From Candidatus Rifleibacteriota bacterium (lineage in GTDB: Bacteria > Muiribacteriota > Ozemobacteria > Ozemobacterales > Ozemobacteraceae), in NCBI GenBank assembly GCA_024710355.1, contig JANJUX010000006.1, positions 1 to 64,000 of the forward strand: DNA of 64,000 bases, given 5' to 3'. Shown here piece by piece: positions 53,682 to 62,090 of this stretch. A program made the translations under genes and the position numbers. The notes under the pieces are model-generated. The model saw only the letters and a program-made list of their open reading frames with translations, made no database searches and was not told the DNA's origin. How positions within the stretch are numbered: the first letter of the stretch is position 1; every line of letters begins with the position of its first letter.

Positions 53682-55022
53682 ATGATCAATACACAGCGCA
53701 AATTCATGCTCACAACTTTTGGCTGCCAGATGAATCAGGCCGATGCCCAGCGCATTCGCGGCCTGCTTACCCGTCTTGGCTACATTGAAACCGAAGAAGA
53801 ATCCGAAGCTGACCTGATTCTTTTCAATACCTGCTGCGTTCGCCAGCATGCCGAACAGCGGTTGATCGGCCGCATTCAGTCGCTGATCAACACCAAAAAG
53901 CGAAATTCAGATCTGATAATCGGCGTTGCCGGCTGTATGGCGCAGAACATGCAGGGCGAACTGCTCGAAGCCCTGCCGCTTGTCGACCTGGTTTTCGGCC
54001 CGAATGACATCGAAGACCTGCCACTGCTGCTCCAGAGGGCGACCAGCGAAAAAACCACCGGCAATTTCGCGCCGCGCGGAGCTTTCGATGGCGAATCGGC
54101 TGACGGCATCGTTCTGCATCGGCCGTTTTCGGCGATGGTCAATATTATCAGAGGCTGCACCAACTTCTGCTCCTACTGCATCGTTCCCTATGTCAGAGGC
54201 CCGGAAGTAAGCCGGCCACTCGACGAGCTGACTGCCTTCATAACCGAGCTGGCGGGCCGTGGCGTCAAAGAGATCACCCTGCTCGGGCAAAACGTCAATG
54301 CCTACGGCAAAGATCTCGGCATCAAAGAGGGCTTTGCAACCCTTCTCGAGCGCATCGAAAAAATTGACGGCATCAACTGGGTGCGCTTCATGACCTCACA
54401 CCCGCGTGACTTCAGCCTCGAAACAGTCAAGCGCATGGCGCAGCTGAAAAAAGTCTGCGAGCAGTATCATCTGCCGGTTCAGGCTGGCTCGAACCGCATT
54501 CTCACAGAGATGAAGCGCGGTTATACAAGAGAACACTATCTTGAGCTGATCACTCAGGTGCGCGAAAACATACCGGGCGTCAGTCTCAGCACCGACATCA
54601 TCTGCGGTTTCCCGGGCGAAACCGAGGCCGAATTCAACGACACCCTCGATCTGATCAAACAGGTGCGCTACGAAACAGCCTTCATGTATTACTACTCACC
54701 GCGCGCAGGCACTGCCGCTGCAGACATGCCCGGTCAGATCGACGAAGAGATTCGCAAGGCCAGACTGGCGAAGCTGATCGAAGTGCAGAACGGCATTGGT
54801 CTTGAAGAAAGCCTGAAGCTTGTCGGGCAAACGCTCGAAGTGCTTGTCGAATCAGAAGCCGCCCGCAATGTAGGTCATCTGGTCGGGAAAACGCGCACCG
54901 GCCGCTCGGTCGACTTTGCCGGCAGCCGTGACCTGATCGGCAGCTTCGTCGACGTCACCATACAGAAAGCCCGCAACTGGACGCTTTCGGGTATCATGAC
55001 CGCAAAGAAAGGCGTTGGCTGA
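53682..55022 (+). CDS. miaB: tRNA methylthiotransferase MiaB
   Basis: MiaB adds a methylthio group to i6A37 in tRNA. An N-terminal UPF0004 domain has the Cys residues FGCQMNQADA (residue 12), NTCCVR (near 49) and AGCMAQ. The radical-SAM motif GCTNFCSYCIVPYVRG is near residue 158 and a TRAM domain closes the 446-residue protein. ATG 53682 is chosen since the earlier TTG adds only two residues. QueH follows by two bases. Confidence 0.93.
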   Translation: MINTQRKFMLTTFGCQMNQADAQRIRGLLTRLGYIETEEESEADLILFNTCCVRQHAEQRLIGRIQSLINTKKRNSDLIIGVAGCMAQNMQGELLEALPLVDLVFGPNDIEDLPLLLQRATSEKTTGNFAPRGAFDGESADGIVLHRPFSAMVNIIRGCTNFCSYCIVPYVRGPEVSRPLDELTAFITELAGRGVKEITLLGQNVNAYGKDLGIKEGFATLLERIEKIDGINWVRFMTSHPRDFSLETVKRMAQLKKVCEQYHLPVQAGSNRILTEMKRGYTREHYLELITQVRENIPGVSLSTDIICGFPGETEAEFNDTLDLIKQVRYETAFMYYYSPRAGTAAADMPGQIDEEIRKARLAKLIEVQNGIGLEESLKLVGQTLEVLVESEAARNVGHLVGKTRTGRSVDFAGSRDLIGSFVDVTIQKARNWTLSGIMTAKKGVG

Positions 55023-55024
55023 AA

Positions 55025-55633
55025 ATGGCGATACTGCTTCACACCTGTTGCGGACCGTGCCTGGCCGGGTCTTACCCGCTGCTTGAACCGGTGGCCGGCA
55101 AAGGAAACACGGCAGTATTCTGGGAAAACCCCAACATTCACCCATTTGTCGAATATCACAGCCGCCTGACTTCATTCGTTAAAATGGCCGGCCAGTTCGG
55201 TCTTGAAGTAATCATTGGCGACGCCAGCTATGGCCTTGAGCGATTTCTGCACGAAACAGGTTCAGACTTCGGCCCGGGCCGCTGCGAGATCTGTTACCGC
55301 ATGCGCCTGACCGCCGTGGCGCATGCGGCCGCCCGACTTTCGTTCGAAGCATTCACAACCACGCTTCTTATCAGCCCGTATCAGAATCACGAGCTTCTGA
55401 TCAGCACCGGTGAGCAGGCAGCCAAGGAAACCGGGGTAAAGTTCCATTACACTGATTTCCGGCCAGGTTTCAGAAGCAGTCATGAAATTGCCAGACAGAA
55501 CGAACTTTATCGCCAGAAATACTGTGGCTGCATCTTCAGTGAGCAGGAACGCTTCAGCAACGATAAAAAGTTTCTAAATCCGCTGCTGACCTCTGACGTT
55601 AAAAATGATGAAAAGACCAAAGCAGGAGCCTGA
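55025..55633 (+). CDS. queH: Epoxyqueuosine reductase QueH
   Basis: QueH reduces epoxyqueuosine in tRNA to queuosine. It has the HTCCGPCL motif near residue 7, CEICYRMRL near 90 and YCGCIFSEQ near 174, the Cys pattern of this family (formerly DUF208). It directly follows miaB, so tRNA-modification genes are co-transcribed. The 202 residues are normal. Confidence 0.9.
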   Translation: MAILLHTCCGPCLAGSYPLLEPVAGKGNTAVFWENPNIHPFVEYHSRLTSFVKMAGQFGLEVIIGDASYGLERFLHETGSDFGPGRCEICYRMRLTAVAHAAARLSFEAFTTTLLISPYQNHELLISTGEQAAKETGVKFHYTDFRPGFRSSHEIARQNELYRQKYCGCIFSEQERFSNDKKFLNPLLTSDVKNDEKTKAGA

Positions 55634-55635
55634 AC

Positions 55636-57102
55636 TTGAACCTTCGCCGCGAAAAAATAATTGAAACAGCCGGCCGGAGCAGCAGATTCCGGCTGTTGTT
55701 GCTGCTGGCCCTGTGCCTCGTATTTCTGCCGATTGTGGCTGAGGCACGCACAAGGAATGACCGCGACCAGAGTCGGCGGGCGTCGGCCGAGCCGATTCTG
55801 CGCGTCAAACTCGGCGGGCTGCACAAGAAATTGACAGTCAGATTCCCGGAAGGTGGGCAGGTCCTCAAAGGCAGCAGGCGCATCAAAACCCTGCGGCGCA
55901 ATGAAAAGTTCGACTGGGCAGTATCAGCTAACGGCAAAAAGAAACGCCGGGTTGCGCACAATGGCGAAACCCTGCTTCTACAGGGGGCAAAGGCGATAGT
56001 CGAGCTGAATGGCAAACTTTACCGTGGGGTTCTGCAGATCAGTTTCTCTGCCAATGGGGCTCTGATCGTTAATCATGTCGGCATCGAAGACTATCTGCGT
56101 GGCGTCGTCGGCAGCGAGATAGGTTCACGCTCACCGGCCGAGTCGATCAAGGCCCAGACAGTGATTGCCCGCACCTATGCCTATGCCAGTCGCGGCAAGC
56201 ACAAAGCCGAAGGGGCCGATGTCTGTGATTCAACTCACTGCCAGGTTTATTCAGGGGTGAGCGCAGAACGCGACACGATCGACCCGGCAGTAGCAGGCAC
56301 CAGGGGCATCGTCATGATTTCTGACGGCGAGCCGATCGCCACGCTGTATCACGCGACCTGCGGCGGCATGACGTCTGACAATGACAAGGTCTATGGCGGA
56401 GCTCCCAGAGGCTATCTGCGCCGGGTTCAATGCCCGTTCTGCGGCGCCGGAATAAATTACCGCTGGTCGAGGTCGATCGGCATCGAGAAGTTAAAGAGTG
56501 CTCTGCGTCAGGAAAAAATCAGTTTCAACCGCCTCTGGGGAGTCAGCATCGAGTCGCCAGGGCATCTCGATCGGGTAACCAATCTCGTTCTCAACACCGA
56601 CCGTGGTGTGGTCAAAGTCAAGGGCACCACGATCAGGAGGCTTTTCGATCTGCCGAGCACCACCTTCGTTCTCGCTGATCGAAAACTGCCGGCAAAGACG
56701 GTTGTGGCAGCGCGGCCAGCCGCACCGGTCATTCCGGTGACGCGACCCGCACGACTCGTTTCAGAATTGCAGACCCGCAACGAGCATCTGCCGCAGCAGA
56801 TGCTGGTAATGACCGCTGCCGGGCTCAAGCGCGCGCAGAAGCCCGAGGGGGGCTGGCGGGTAATGACGCTGGCAGCGAGCCCCGAGGCGCCTTTCCCTGA
56901 CGAAGGAAATTCGGCAGTGCAGCTGCCAGCCATGCAGCGACGTGGGCCATTGGGCGGCATCGAGTTGTTCGGTCGTGGTTACGGGCACCAGGTCGGATTG
57001 TGCCAGTCTGGTGCCATTGAGCTTGGCAAGCGCGAGTGGTCATACAGGCAGATTCTTGCGCATTATTATTCGAATGTTGCCTTAAGAAGCCTTGATTATT
57101 AA
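55636..57102 (+). CDS. SpoIID/LytB-domain protein, third copy (no SPOR domain)
   Basis: A basic N-terminus with a hydrophobic segment near residues 22-36 anchors or exports the protein. The SpoIID/LytB domain holds GVVGSEIGSRSP near 156 (catalytic-type Glu), CDSTHCQVYSG near 195 and HATCGGMT near 238, like the other two copies, but there is no SPOR-like part. The Pro/Ala-rich stretch near residues 355-380 is a linker, and the end has GRGYGHQVGLCQSGA. A TTG start after AGGAG is used. It lies immediately upstream of pilM. Confidence 0.84.
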   Translation: MNLRREKIIETAGRSSRFRLLLLLALCLVFLPIVAEARTRNDRDQSRRASAEPILRVKLGGLHKKLTVRFPEGGQVLKGSRRIKTLRRNEKFDWAVSANGKKKRRVAHNGETLLLQGAKAIVELNGKLYRGVLQISFSANGALIVNHVGIEDYLRGVVGSEIGSRSPAESIKAQTVIARTYAYASRGKHKAEGADVCDSTHCQVYSGVSAERDTIDPAVAGTRGIVMISDGEPIATLYHATCGGMTSDNDKVYGGAPRGYLRRVQCPFCGAGINYRWSRSIGIEKLKSALRQEKISFNRLWGVSIESPGHLDRVTNLVLNTDRGVVKVKGTTIRRLFDLPSTTFVLADRKLPAKTVVAARPAAPVIPVTRPARLVSELQTRNEHLPQQMLVMTAAGLKRAQKPEGGWRVMTLAASPEAPFPDEGNSAVQLPAMQRRGPLGGIELFGRGYGHQVGLCQSGAIELGKREWSYRQILAHYYSNVALRSLDY

Positions 57103-57183
57103 AATTTCGAGAAGATTGTGAAAAAAGCTCAGATTTCGCTGAGCAATGACCGATAGGAAACTGACAAGTAATAATTTTAAGCT

Positions 57184-57203
57184 GTCAGAAAGTAATTTCT
57201 GAC
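57184..57203. promoter_or_regulatory. Inverted repeat in the leader of the pil operon
   Basis: GTCAGAAA-GTAA-TTTCTGAC is a perfect 8-bp inverted repeat 21 bases before pilM. A second hairpin (GCTCAG-ATTTCG-CTGAGC) lies at 57127-57144. These could be an operator or an mRNA leader structure. Confidence 0.42.
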
Positions 57204-57224
57204 GAACCTTGGAGGAAAGAGCGT

Positions 57225-58319
57225 ATGGGTTTGTTCACCTTTGGGACAAGCAACACGGCAGTTGGTGTCGATATTGGCACCTCGGCCGTCAAAATCGTCC
57301 AGCTCAAAAAGACTCCTTCTGGCCCTGAACTGATTAACTACGGTATGGCTCCCCTGCCCTCGGACGCGATGACAGAAGGTGCCGTTAGTAACCCGCAGGC
57401 AGTATCAGCGGTCATCAAGGACATTTTGAAAGCACGAAAAATCAAAGTCGAGCGGAGCTTCGCCTCAATCTCAGGGCAGAACGTAATCATGCGCTTCACC
57501 AAGCTGCCGATTATGTCGCCTGAAGAACTCGAGCAGACCGTCAGAATCGAAGCCGAGCAGTATGTTCCCTACGCTATTGACGAAGTGAGCATTACACACG
57601 CCGTTCTGAAGAATGTCGACGAAGAAGAAGAAGGCGGCGGCAAGTTTCTTATTCTGCTGGTAGTTGCCCAGAAAGACCTGGTTAACTCATATACCGATGT
57701 TCTCAAGAGCGCCGGCATCACGCCAGAAATCGTCGATGTCGACACTATTGCTGCCATAAACGCCCTTGAAGACTCTTATATGCAGACCGCCAGCTCGCAG
57801 GAAGGCGGCGAAGTCGTCGCTGTCATCGATGCAGGCGCCAGAACCACAAACATTTCGGTCATGAAGTCAGGCGTTCTGATGTTCACCCGTAACATCCCGA
57901 TTGCCGGCAACAACATCACCGAAATGATCAGAGATGTAATGAAACAGGAATTTGATCAGGCAGAATCGATCAAAATCGAAGAAGCTGAAGTCAATATCGG
58001 TGAAGGCGGCGGCAACGAGATTTCTGAAGTGGTCAAAACCACGGTTGAAGAACTGGCCTCAGAAATCCGTCGTTCGTTCGACTACTTCAAAGCCCAGTCA
58101 CGCGAGCCGCTGATACATCGCATCATTTTGTCGGGCGGCAGCGCCAATCTGCGCAGCTTCAACACCTTCCTGATGAACGAACTGGGTGTGGACGTTAACA
58201 TGGGGAATCCTCTCGAAGGCATTGCCGTGACCACACCCGACCCGGATGAGCTCTACAACAACCTGCAGCAGTATACTGTTGCAATAGGGCTTGCACTGAG
58301 AGGGGTGAAAGAAGACTAA
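57225..58319 (+). CDS. pilM: Type IV pilus assembly protein PilM
   Basis: This actin-like ATPase of 364 residues is the cytoplasmic ring component linking pilus motors to PilN. VGVDIGTSAVKIVQLKK near residue 11 is the phosphate-1 motif and VIDAGARTTNISVMKSG near 203 is phosphate-2, with GGSANLRSF near 305. GGAGG precedes the ATG. PilN follows immediately after its stop, so pilMNOPQ form one operon in the expected order. Confidence 0.93.
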   Translation: MGLFTFGTSNTAVGVDIGTSAVKIVQLKKTPSGPELINYGMAPLPSDAMTEGAVSNPQAVSAVIKDILKARKIKVERSFASISGQNVIMRFTKLPIMSPEELEQTVRIEAEQYVPYAIDEVSITHAVLKNVDEEEEGGGKFLILLVVAQKDLVNSYTDVLKSAGITPEIVDVDTIAAINALEDSYMQTASSQEGGEVVAVIDAGARTTNISVMKSGVLMFTRNIPIAGNNITEMIRDVMKQEFDQAESIKIEEAEVNIGEGGGNEISEVVKTTVEELASEIRRSFDYFKAQSREPLIHRIILSGGSANLRSFNTFLMNELGVDVNMGNPLEGIAVTTPDPDELYNNLQQYTVAIGLALRGVKED

Positions 58320-58931
58320 ATGATTAGAATTAACCTATTAACCGTCAAGCGGCGAAAGCCAATTCAAATTCCGTTTGCTGCGATCTTCTTTTTCCTGGGT
58401 CTGATCGGTATCGGCGCCGGCTTTTACGCAGGCACCCTCGCCATTCAGGGCATGAACGATGACCTGATTACCCAGCGCCAGGAACTCAAAGATGAAATCG
58501 CCCGCGAACAGTCGAAACTCGACATCAAAGACCAGCTGCGCCAGGAAAAGGGTAAGATCGAATCCGATATTACCCGCCTCAAACAGCTGTCTGGTGCAAC
58601 TCTGCTGCAGTGGTCCCAGGCTTTCAGCAACCTCACCAGCGTTGTGCCTGAAAAGACCGTCTGGATCACCAACCTGCGCATTGACTCTGACAGACGTGTT
58701 CAGATCACTGCCTATTCGTGCAACGAAGATGGTGCCGAAGAACCCAAGAGTGGCGGTCAGCTGACCAAAGGCATTCAGCAGTTCATTCAGGCTCTGCAGG
58801 GTCATGAACATTTCGAAGAAGTGTTTCTGACCAGCGCTACGAAGAACATCTACGAAAAAATGCCGGTATGGCGTTTCGAAATCGGTTGCCGCATCAAACG
58901 TGACCTTGGCGAAAAGAATCTGGAGGGCTGA
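58320..58931 (+). CDS. pilN: Type IV pilus assembly protein PilN
   Basis: The typical N-terminal sequence MIRINLLTVKRRK (residues 1-13) binds PilM. A transmembrane helix at about 17-38 and a coiled-coil periplasmic domain (residues 42-90) follow. The gene starts at the base after the pilM stop. The 203 residues are typical of PilN, the inner-membrane partner of PilO. Confidence 0.9.
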   Translation: MIRINLLTVKRRKPIQIPFAAIFFFLGLIGIGAGFYAGTLAIQGMNDDLITQRQELKDEIAREQSKLDIKDQLRQEKGKIESDITRLKQLSGATLLQWSQAFSNLTSVVPEKTVWITNLRIDSDRRVQITAYSCNEDGAEEPKSGGQLTKGIQQFIQALQGHEHFEEVFLTSATKNIYEKMPVWRFEIGCRIKRDLGEKNLEG

Positions 58932-58934
58932 TTA

Positions 58935-59495
58935 ATGAATAACTTCGCAGTTGTAACAATTTTCCTCCTGGTTCTCGCGGCCGGGGCAGGTGTATTCTTC
59001 TACATGAACTACTACCAGCCACTCGTTGACGAAGCCGAAAAGATCAAAACCGAAATCGATGATCTCGAACGGCAGAAAGCCCAGCTGGCAAATATCGAAG
59101 AAGAGATGGCGCAGTTGAAAGCGCAAATATCGAAACTAACGGAGCAGAAGAACAAGCTACAGATGGAATCAAACCAGCTGAATACCGTTGTTCCGAAGCT
59201 CCTCGATTCGACCGAAACCATCGCTAACAAGTTCAAGGTAAAATTTCAGGATATCCGCATCTCTCCGCTGGTCAGAGCCGAAGATTGGTCTGAACTGCCG
59301 GTAGAAATGACAATTCTCGGAACCTTCAAAGACATCGGCAGCTTCCTGACCATCATGGAAAAACGCAAGATAATCAATCTTGCTGCAGGATCAATGAACG
59401 TTTCTGTTTCGGCTGAAGTGGATCGCGACTCAAAAAGCCCTCTGCTCAGCGTAACTCTCAGCGCCAAGGTCTACATCATGGGCGGCGGATACTAA
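58935..59495 (+). CDS. pilO: Type IV pilus assembly protein PilO
   Basis: A transmembrane helix (residues 5-24) is followed by a coiled coil (DDLERQKAQLANIEEEMAQLKAQ) and a small alpha/beta domain (ELPVEMTILGTFKDIGSFL) that pairs with PilN. The 186 residues fit the family. TGGAGG precedes the ATG, which lies three bases after the pilN stop. Confidence 0.9.
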   Translation: MNNFAVVTIFLLVLAAGAGVFFYMNYYQPLVDEAEKIKTEIDDLERQKAQLANIEEEMAQLKAQISKLTEQKNKLQMESNQLNTVVPKLLDSTETIANKFKVKFQDIRISPLVRAEDWSELPVEMTILGTFKDIGSFLTIMEKRKIINLAAGSMNVSVSAEVDRDSKSPLLSVTLSAKVYIMGGGY

Positions 59496-59510
59496 GAAAG
59501 GAAGATGACT

Positions 59511-60173
59511 ATGACTGGTTTTAACCCACTCAAAACTCTGGGAATCATCTGTCTGGCGGCGTTCCTTCTTGCAGCTCCCGGCCACCTTTCTGCACAGGAA
59601 GACCTCGACGACTTTGGTGCCCTTGATGAACTTTCAACCCCTGCCGCCGGCGGTGATGCCCCGGCTGCTGGTGGTGATGCACCTGTAAGCGAAAGCACTA
59701 TTACTGAAACCCCCGAAGCCGGTGGTGATGGCATGACCGCCGAAAGCCCGACAACAGCTGCCGGTGGTGGTGAAGCCGGCAAGATGAGCGAACAGGAACA
59801 GGTTGAAGCTCTGGTCGGCAAATACACTTTTGCTACCGAAAACCCGAAAAAAGACCCGTTCAGACCGATCGTCGAAAAGAAAGTCGTTCTGCCGCCGGTA
59901 AGACCGGTTCAGCCGGTTGCCAGGCCGCAGGATACCAAACCTGCTCCGCCGCCGGTCAAACCGATCAGACTTTTCGTTACCGGTATCGTGGGCAACGAAG
60001 GTCAGAGACTCGCGGTCGTAAAATTTGAAAACGACGAGCTGACTCTTGTTAAAGACCAGATTGTCGAAGGCAAATTCAAAGTTGTTGATATATTGAACGA
60101 CCGGGTTGTCATTTATTCGAACAAAGAACAGCGCCGCCACACCTTCAAAATCGGCGGCGACGAAAAAGACTGA
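59511..60173 (+). CDS. pilP: Type IV pilus assembly protein PilP-like
   Basis: The motif KDPFRPIVEKK near residue 117 and the beta-rich end (IRLFVTGIVGNEGQRLAVVKFE ... DRVVIYSN) identify PilP, the connector to the PilQ secretin. The N-terminus has a signal peptide without a lipobox Cys, unlike usual lipoprotein PilP, and a low-complexity Ala/Gly/Pro repeat (AAGGDAP repeated) makes it longer than usual. ATG 59511 has AGGA eight bases before it; ATG 59505 is too close. Confidence 0.83.
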   Translation: MTGFNPLKTLGIICLAAFLLAAPGHLSAQEDLDDFGALDELSTPAAGGDAPAAGGDAPVSESTITETPEAGGDGMTAESPTTAAGGGEAGKMSEQEQVEALVGKYTFATENPKKDPFRPIVEKKVVLPPVRPVQPVARPQDTKPAPPPVKPIRLFVTGIVGNEGQRLAVVKFENDELTLVKDQIVEGKFKVVDILNDRVVIYSNKEQRRHTFKIGGDEKD

Positions 60174-60284
60174 TTTGTAATCAGCAAACGAAAAGGCTGT
60201 ATCAGAGCAAGCCACAGAGCCCCAGGGCAGATGTCGCTGATACGGTCTTTTTTTTTACTCGAAATTCATGAAAGGTTATTGCAG

Positions 60285-60428
60285 ATGAAAAGGAAAAACA
60301 TATTCTGGACAGCCTGGGCGATAATTGGCCTGACACTGGTAGTTGCGGCCGGAGTCAAAAGCTTTGCCAATGAGGTCAGAGACAAAATAGAACGCTCTGC
60401 CCTCAAGTATCTCCCCTGTGAGAAGTAA
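60285..60428 (+). CDS. 47-residue single-span membrane protein
   Basis: Residues 6-24 (IFWTAWAIIGLTLVVAAGV) are a transmembrane helix, followed by a charged helix and CEK end. Position between pilP and pilQ and an AAAGG site favour a real gene, but no family is recognised. It could be a pilus accessory protein. Confidence 0.45.
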   Translation: MKRKNIFWTAWAIIGLTLVVAAGVKSFANEVRDKIERSALKYLPCEK

Positions 60429-60434
60429 AGATCC

Positions 60435-60612
60435 ATGTTGCTTACCGGCGAGCAGCTGGACGGCATCCAGTAAAAAGAAAAATTCAATCAGAAAAAAAAT
60501 GAAAAATAGCTTAAAGAATTCAGCAAACTTGTCGATGTATCACCTGACATACCCAAAAAGGCTATTGTCGGAGATTCAGTTGTCGGACATTACCGTTCGG
60601 AGGTAAAGAAGA
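60435..60612 (+). pseudogene. Possible broken reading frame before pilQ
   Basis: From ATG 60435 a frame reads MLLTGEQLDGIQ, then TAA at 60471-60473 and TAG at 60507-60509 interrupt it. It continues with a coding-like stretch (LKEFSKLVDVSPDIPKKAIV) up to the pilQ ribosome site. A-rich runs lie at the breaks. It might be a decayed small gene or only chance; no homologue is recognised. Confidence 0.25.
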
Positions 60613-62007
60613 ATGAGTTCCACGGGTTACACCAGGAAACGAAGTAACATCTTACTACTGTTTGCGGCTCTCACAGTCGCAATGTTGTTGCCATGCACAG
60701 CAAAAGCTGACGACAACATTACCCTCGATTTCCGCGATACTGACATTCGTCAGATCATCAAGGTCATCGCCCAGCAGTCAGGCACGAACATCATCGCCGA
60801 GAAAAGCGTGCGTGGCCAGGTCACGGTCAAGCTTTCTGATGTCTACTATGAAGAAGCCATGAACCTGATCGCCAAAACCAATGGTTTTGCCGTACGCAAA
60901 ATTGGTAACACCTGGATTCTCGCAGACGAGAAAAAGCTGGTTGAAGCCTTTGAAAAAGGTCTGACTATTACCAAGCGACTGCAGTATGCCAAGGCTGCTG
61001 ACGTCAGCAAAGTAATCTCTTCAACCATCAGAAAAGATGTCAAGGTCGCTACCGACGAACGCATCAACGCGGTTATCGTCTCTGGTGGCAAAGACCTGCT
61101 CGATGAAGTCAAAAAGCTCATCGAAACTATCGATACGCCTGTGCACCAGGTCATGATGGAAGCCAAGATCGTTGAAGTCAAAACTGATGCCACCAAGAGT
61201 ATCGGCTTCAAATGGACAGGCAAAACCGGCCAGGAAGGCGCATACAACGAATTCGACAACCTGCCGGTACTGTCGACCAAAGAATACTTTGCCGCCAATC
61301 CGGATTCTGGCCTGTATCAGGAACAGTTCACCGGTCAGCAGGGTGATCTCTTTGGTCTTGGCGATTTCTATCGCGACAACCTGCTGTTCAAGGCAACTTT
61401 CGCAGCCCTGGAAAAACGCAGCGAAACCAAGGTTCTCAGCAACCCGAAGATTTCTGCTGTTAACGGCCAGGAAGCCAACATCGTAGTCGGCACCAAAGTT
61501 ATCTACCCCGGTGGCGCTGACCAGCCCCCGAAAGAAAAAGATACCGGTATCAAACTCAAGATTACTCCGCGCATCAATGACGACGGCTATATCACTGTTG
61601 ACGCTGAACCTGAAGTATCATTCGTTGAATCATGGTCCAACAACAACATGTATCCGGTCATCGGCACCCGCTCTGCCAAGACCACCGTGCGCGTCAGAGA
61701 CGGCGAAGAGATCCTCATCGGCGGCCTGATCAGAGATGAAGAAGGTAAGGACAACAGCAAGATTCCGTTGCTGGGCAGTATCCCCATCATCAAATCTCTG
61801 TTCAGCTTCAAGGGTAAAAAGGGTCAGTCTCAGGAACTCATTATCCTGATCACCCCCCACATCATTGCCCAGAGCATTGAATCAGCTGCTCCGACTGCTC
61901 TGATTCCGGAAACCGGCATGAACCCTGTTGCTGCTGCTCCAGTATCGGCTCAGCCCGCCGGCACTGTTGACGATTCGTTCGATAACGCGTTCGATACCTC
62001 ATTCTAA
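60613..62007 (+). CDS. pilQ: Type IV pilus secretin PilQ
   Basis: The outer-membrane channel through which the pilus emerges. An N-terminal signal, then an STN/secretin-N region (residues 38-180; DIRQIIKVIAQQSGTNII) and the secretin core (residues 240-410; NPKISAVNGQEANIVVGTKV, ILIGGLIRDEEGKDNSKIPLLGSIP) are visible. At 464 residues it is shorter than proteobacterial PilQ (about 700), because AMIN peptidoglycan-binding domains are absent. An acidic/Ala-rich tail ends the protein. CGGAGG precedes the ATG. Confidence 0.9.
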   Translation: MSSTGYTRKRSNILLLFAALTVAMLLPCTAKADDNITLDFRDTDIRQIIKVIAQQSGTNIIAEKSVRGQVTVKLSDVYYEEAMNLIAKTNGFAVRKIGNTWILADEKKLVEAFEKGLTITKRLQYAKAADVSKVISSTIRKDVKVATDERINAVIVSGGKDLLDEVKKLIETIDTPVHQVMMEAKIVEVKTDATKSIGFKWTGKTGQEGAYNEFDNLPVLSTKEYFAANPDSGLYQEQFTGQQGDLFGLGDFYRDNLLFKATFAALEKRSETKVLSNPKISAVNGQEANIVVGTKVIYPGGADQPPKEKDTGIKLKITPRINDDGYITVDAEPEVSFVESWSNNNMYPVIGTRSAKTTVRVRDGEEILIGGLIRDEEGKDNSKIPLLGSIPIIKSLFSFKGKKGQSQELIILITPHIIAQSIESAAPTALIPETGMNPVAAAPVSAQPAGTVDDSFDNAFDTSF

Positions 62008-62023
62008 AACCTCCGACTGAAAA

Positions 62024-62058
62024 AAGGCCGCCCAGTTTCGGGCGGCCTTCTTTTTTTT
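62024..62058 (+). terminator. Terminator of the pil operon
   Basis: AAGGCCGCCC-AGTTTC-GGGCGGCCTT followed by CTTTTTTTT, 17 bases after the pilQ stop. Confidence 0.9.
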
Positions 62059-62090
62059 CTTCGGATCACTGATTCAAACGCGACAGCAAA

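Noticed and set aside
60418..60606. 62-residue frame before pilQ
   Set aside because: Arg/Lys/Ser-rich composition and overlap with the small membrane gene; looks like a chance frame.
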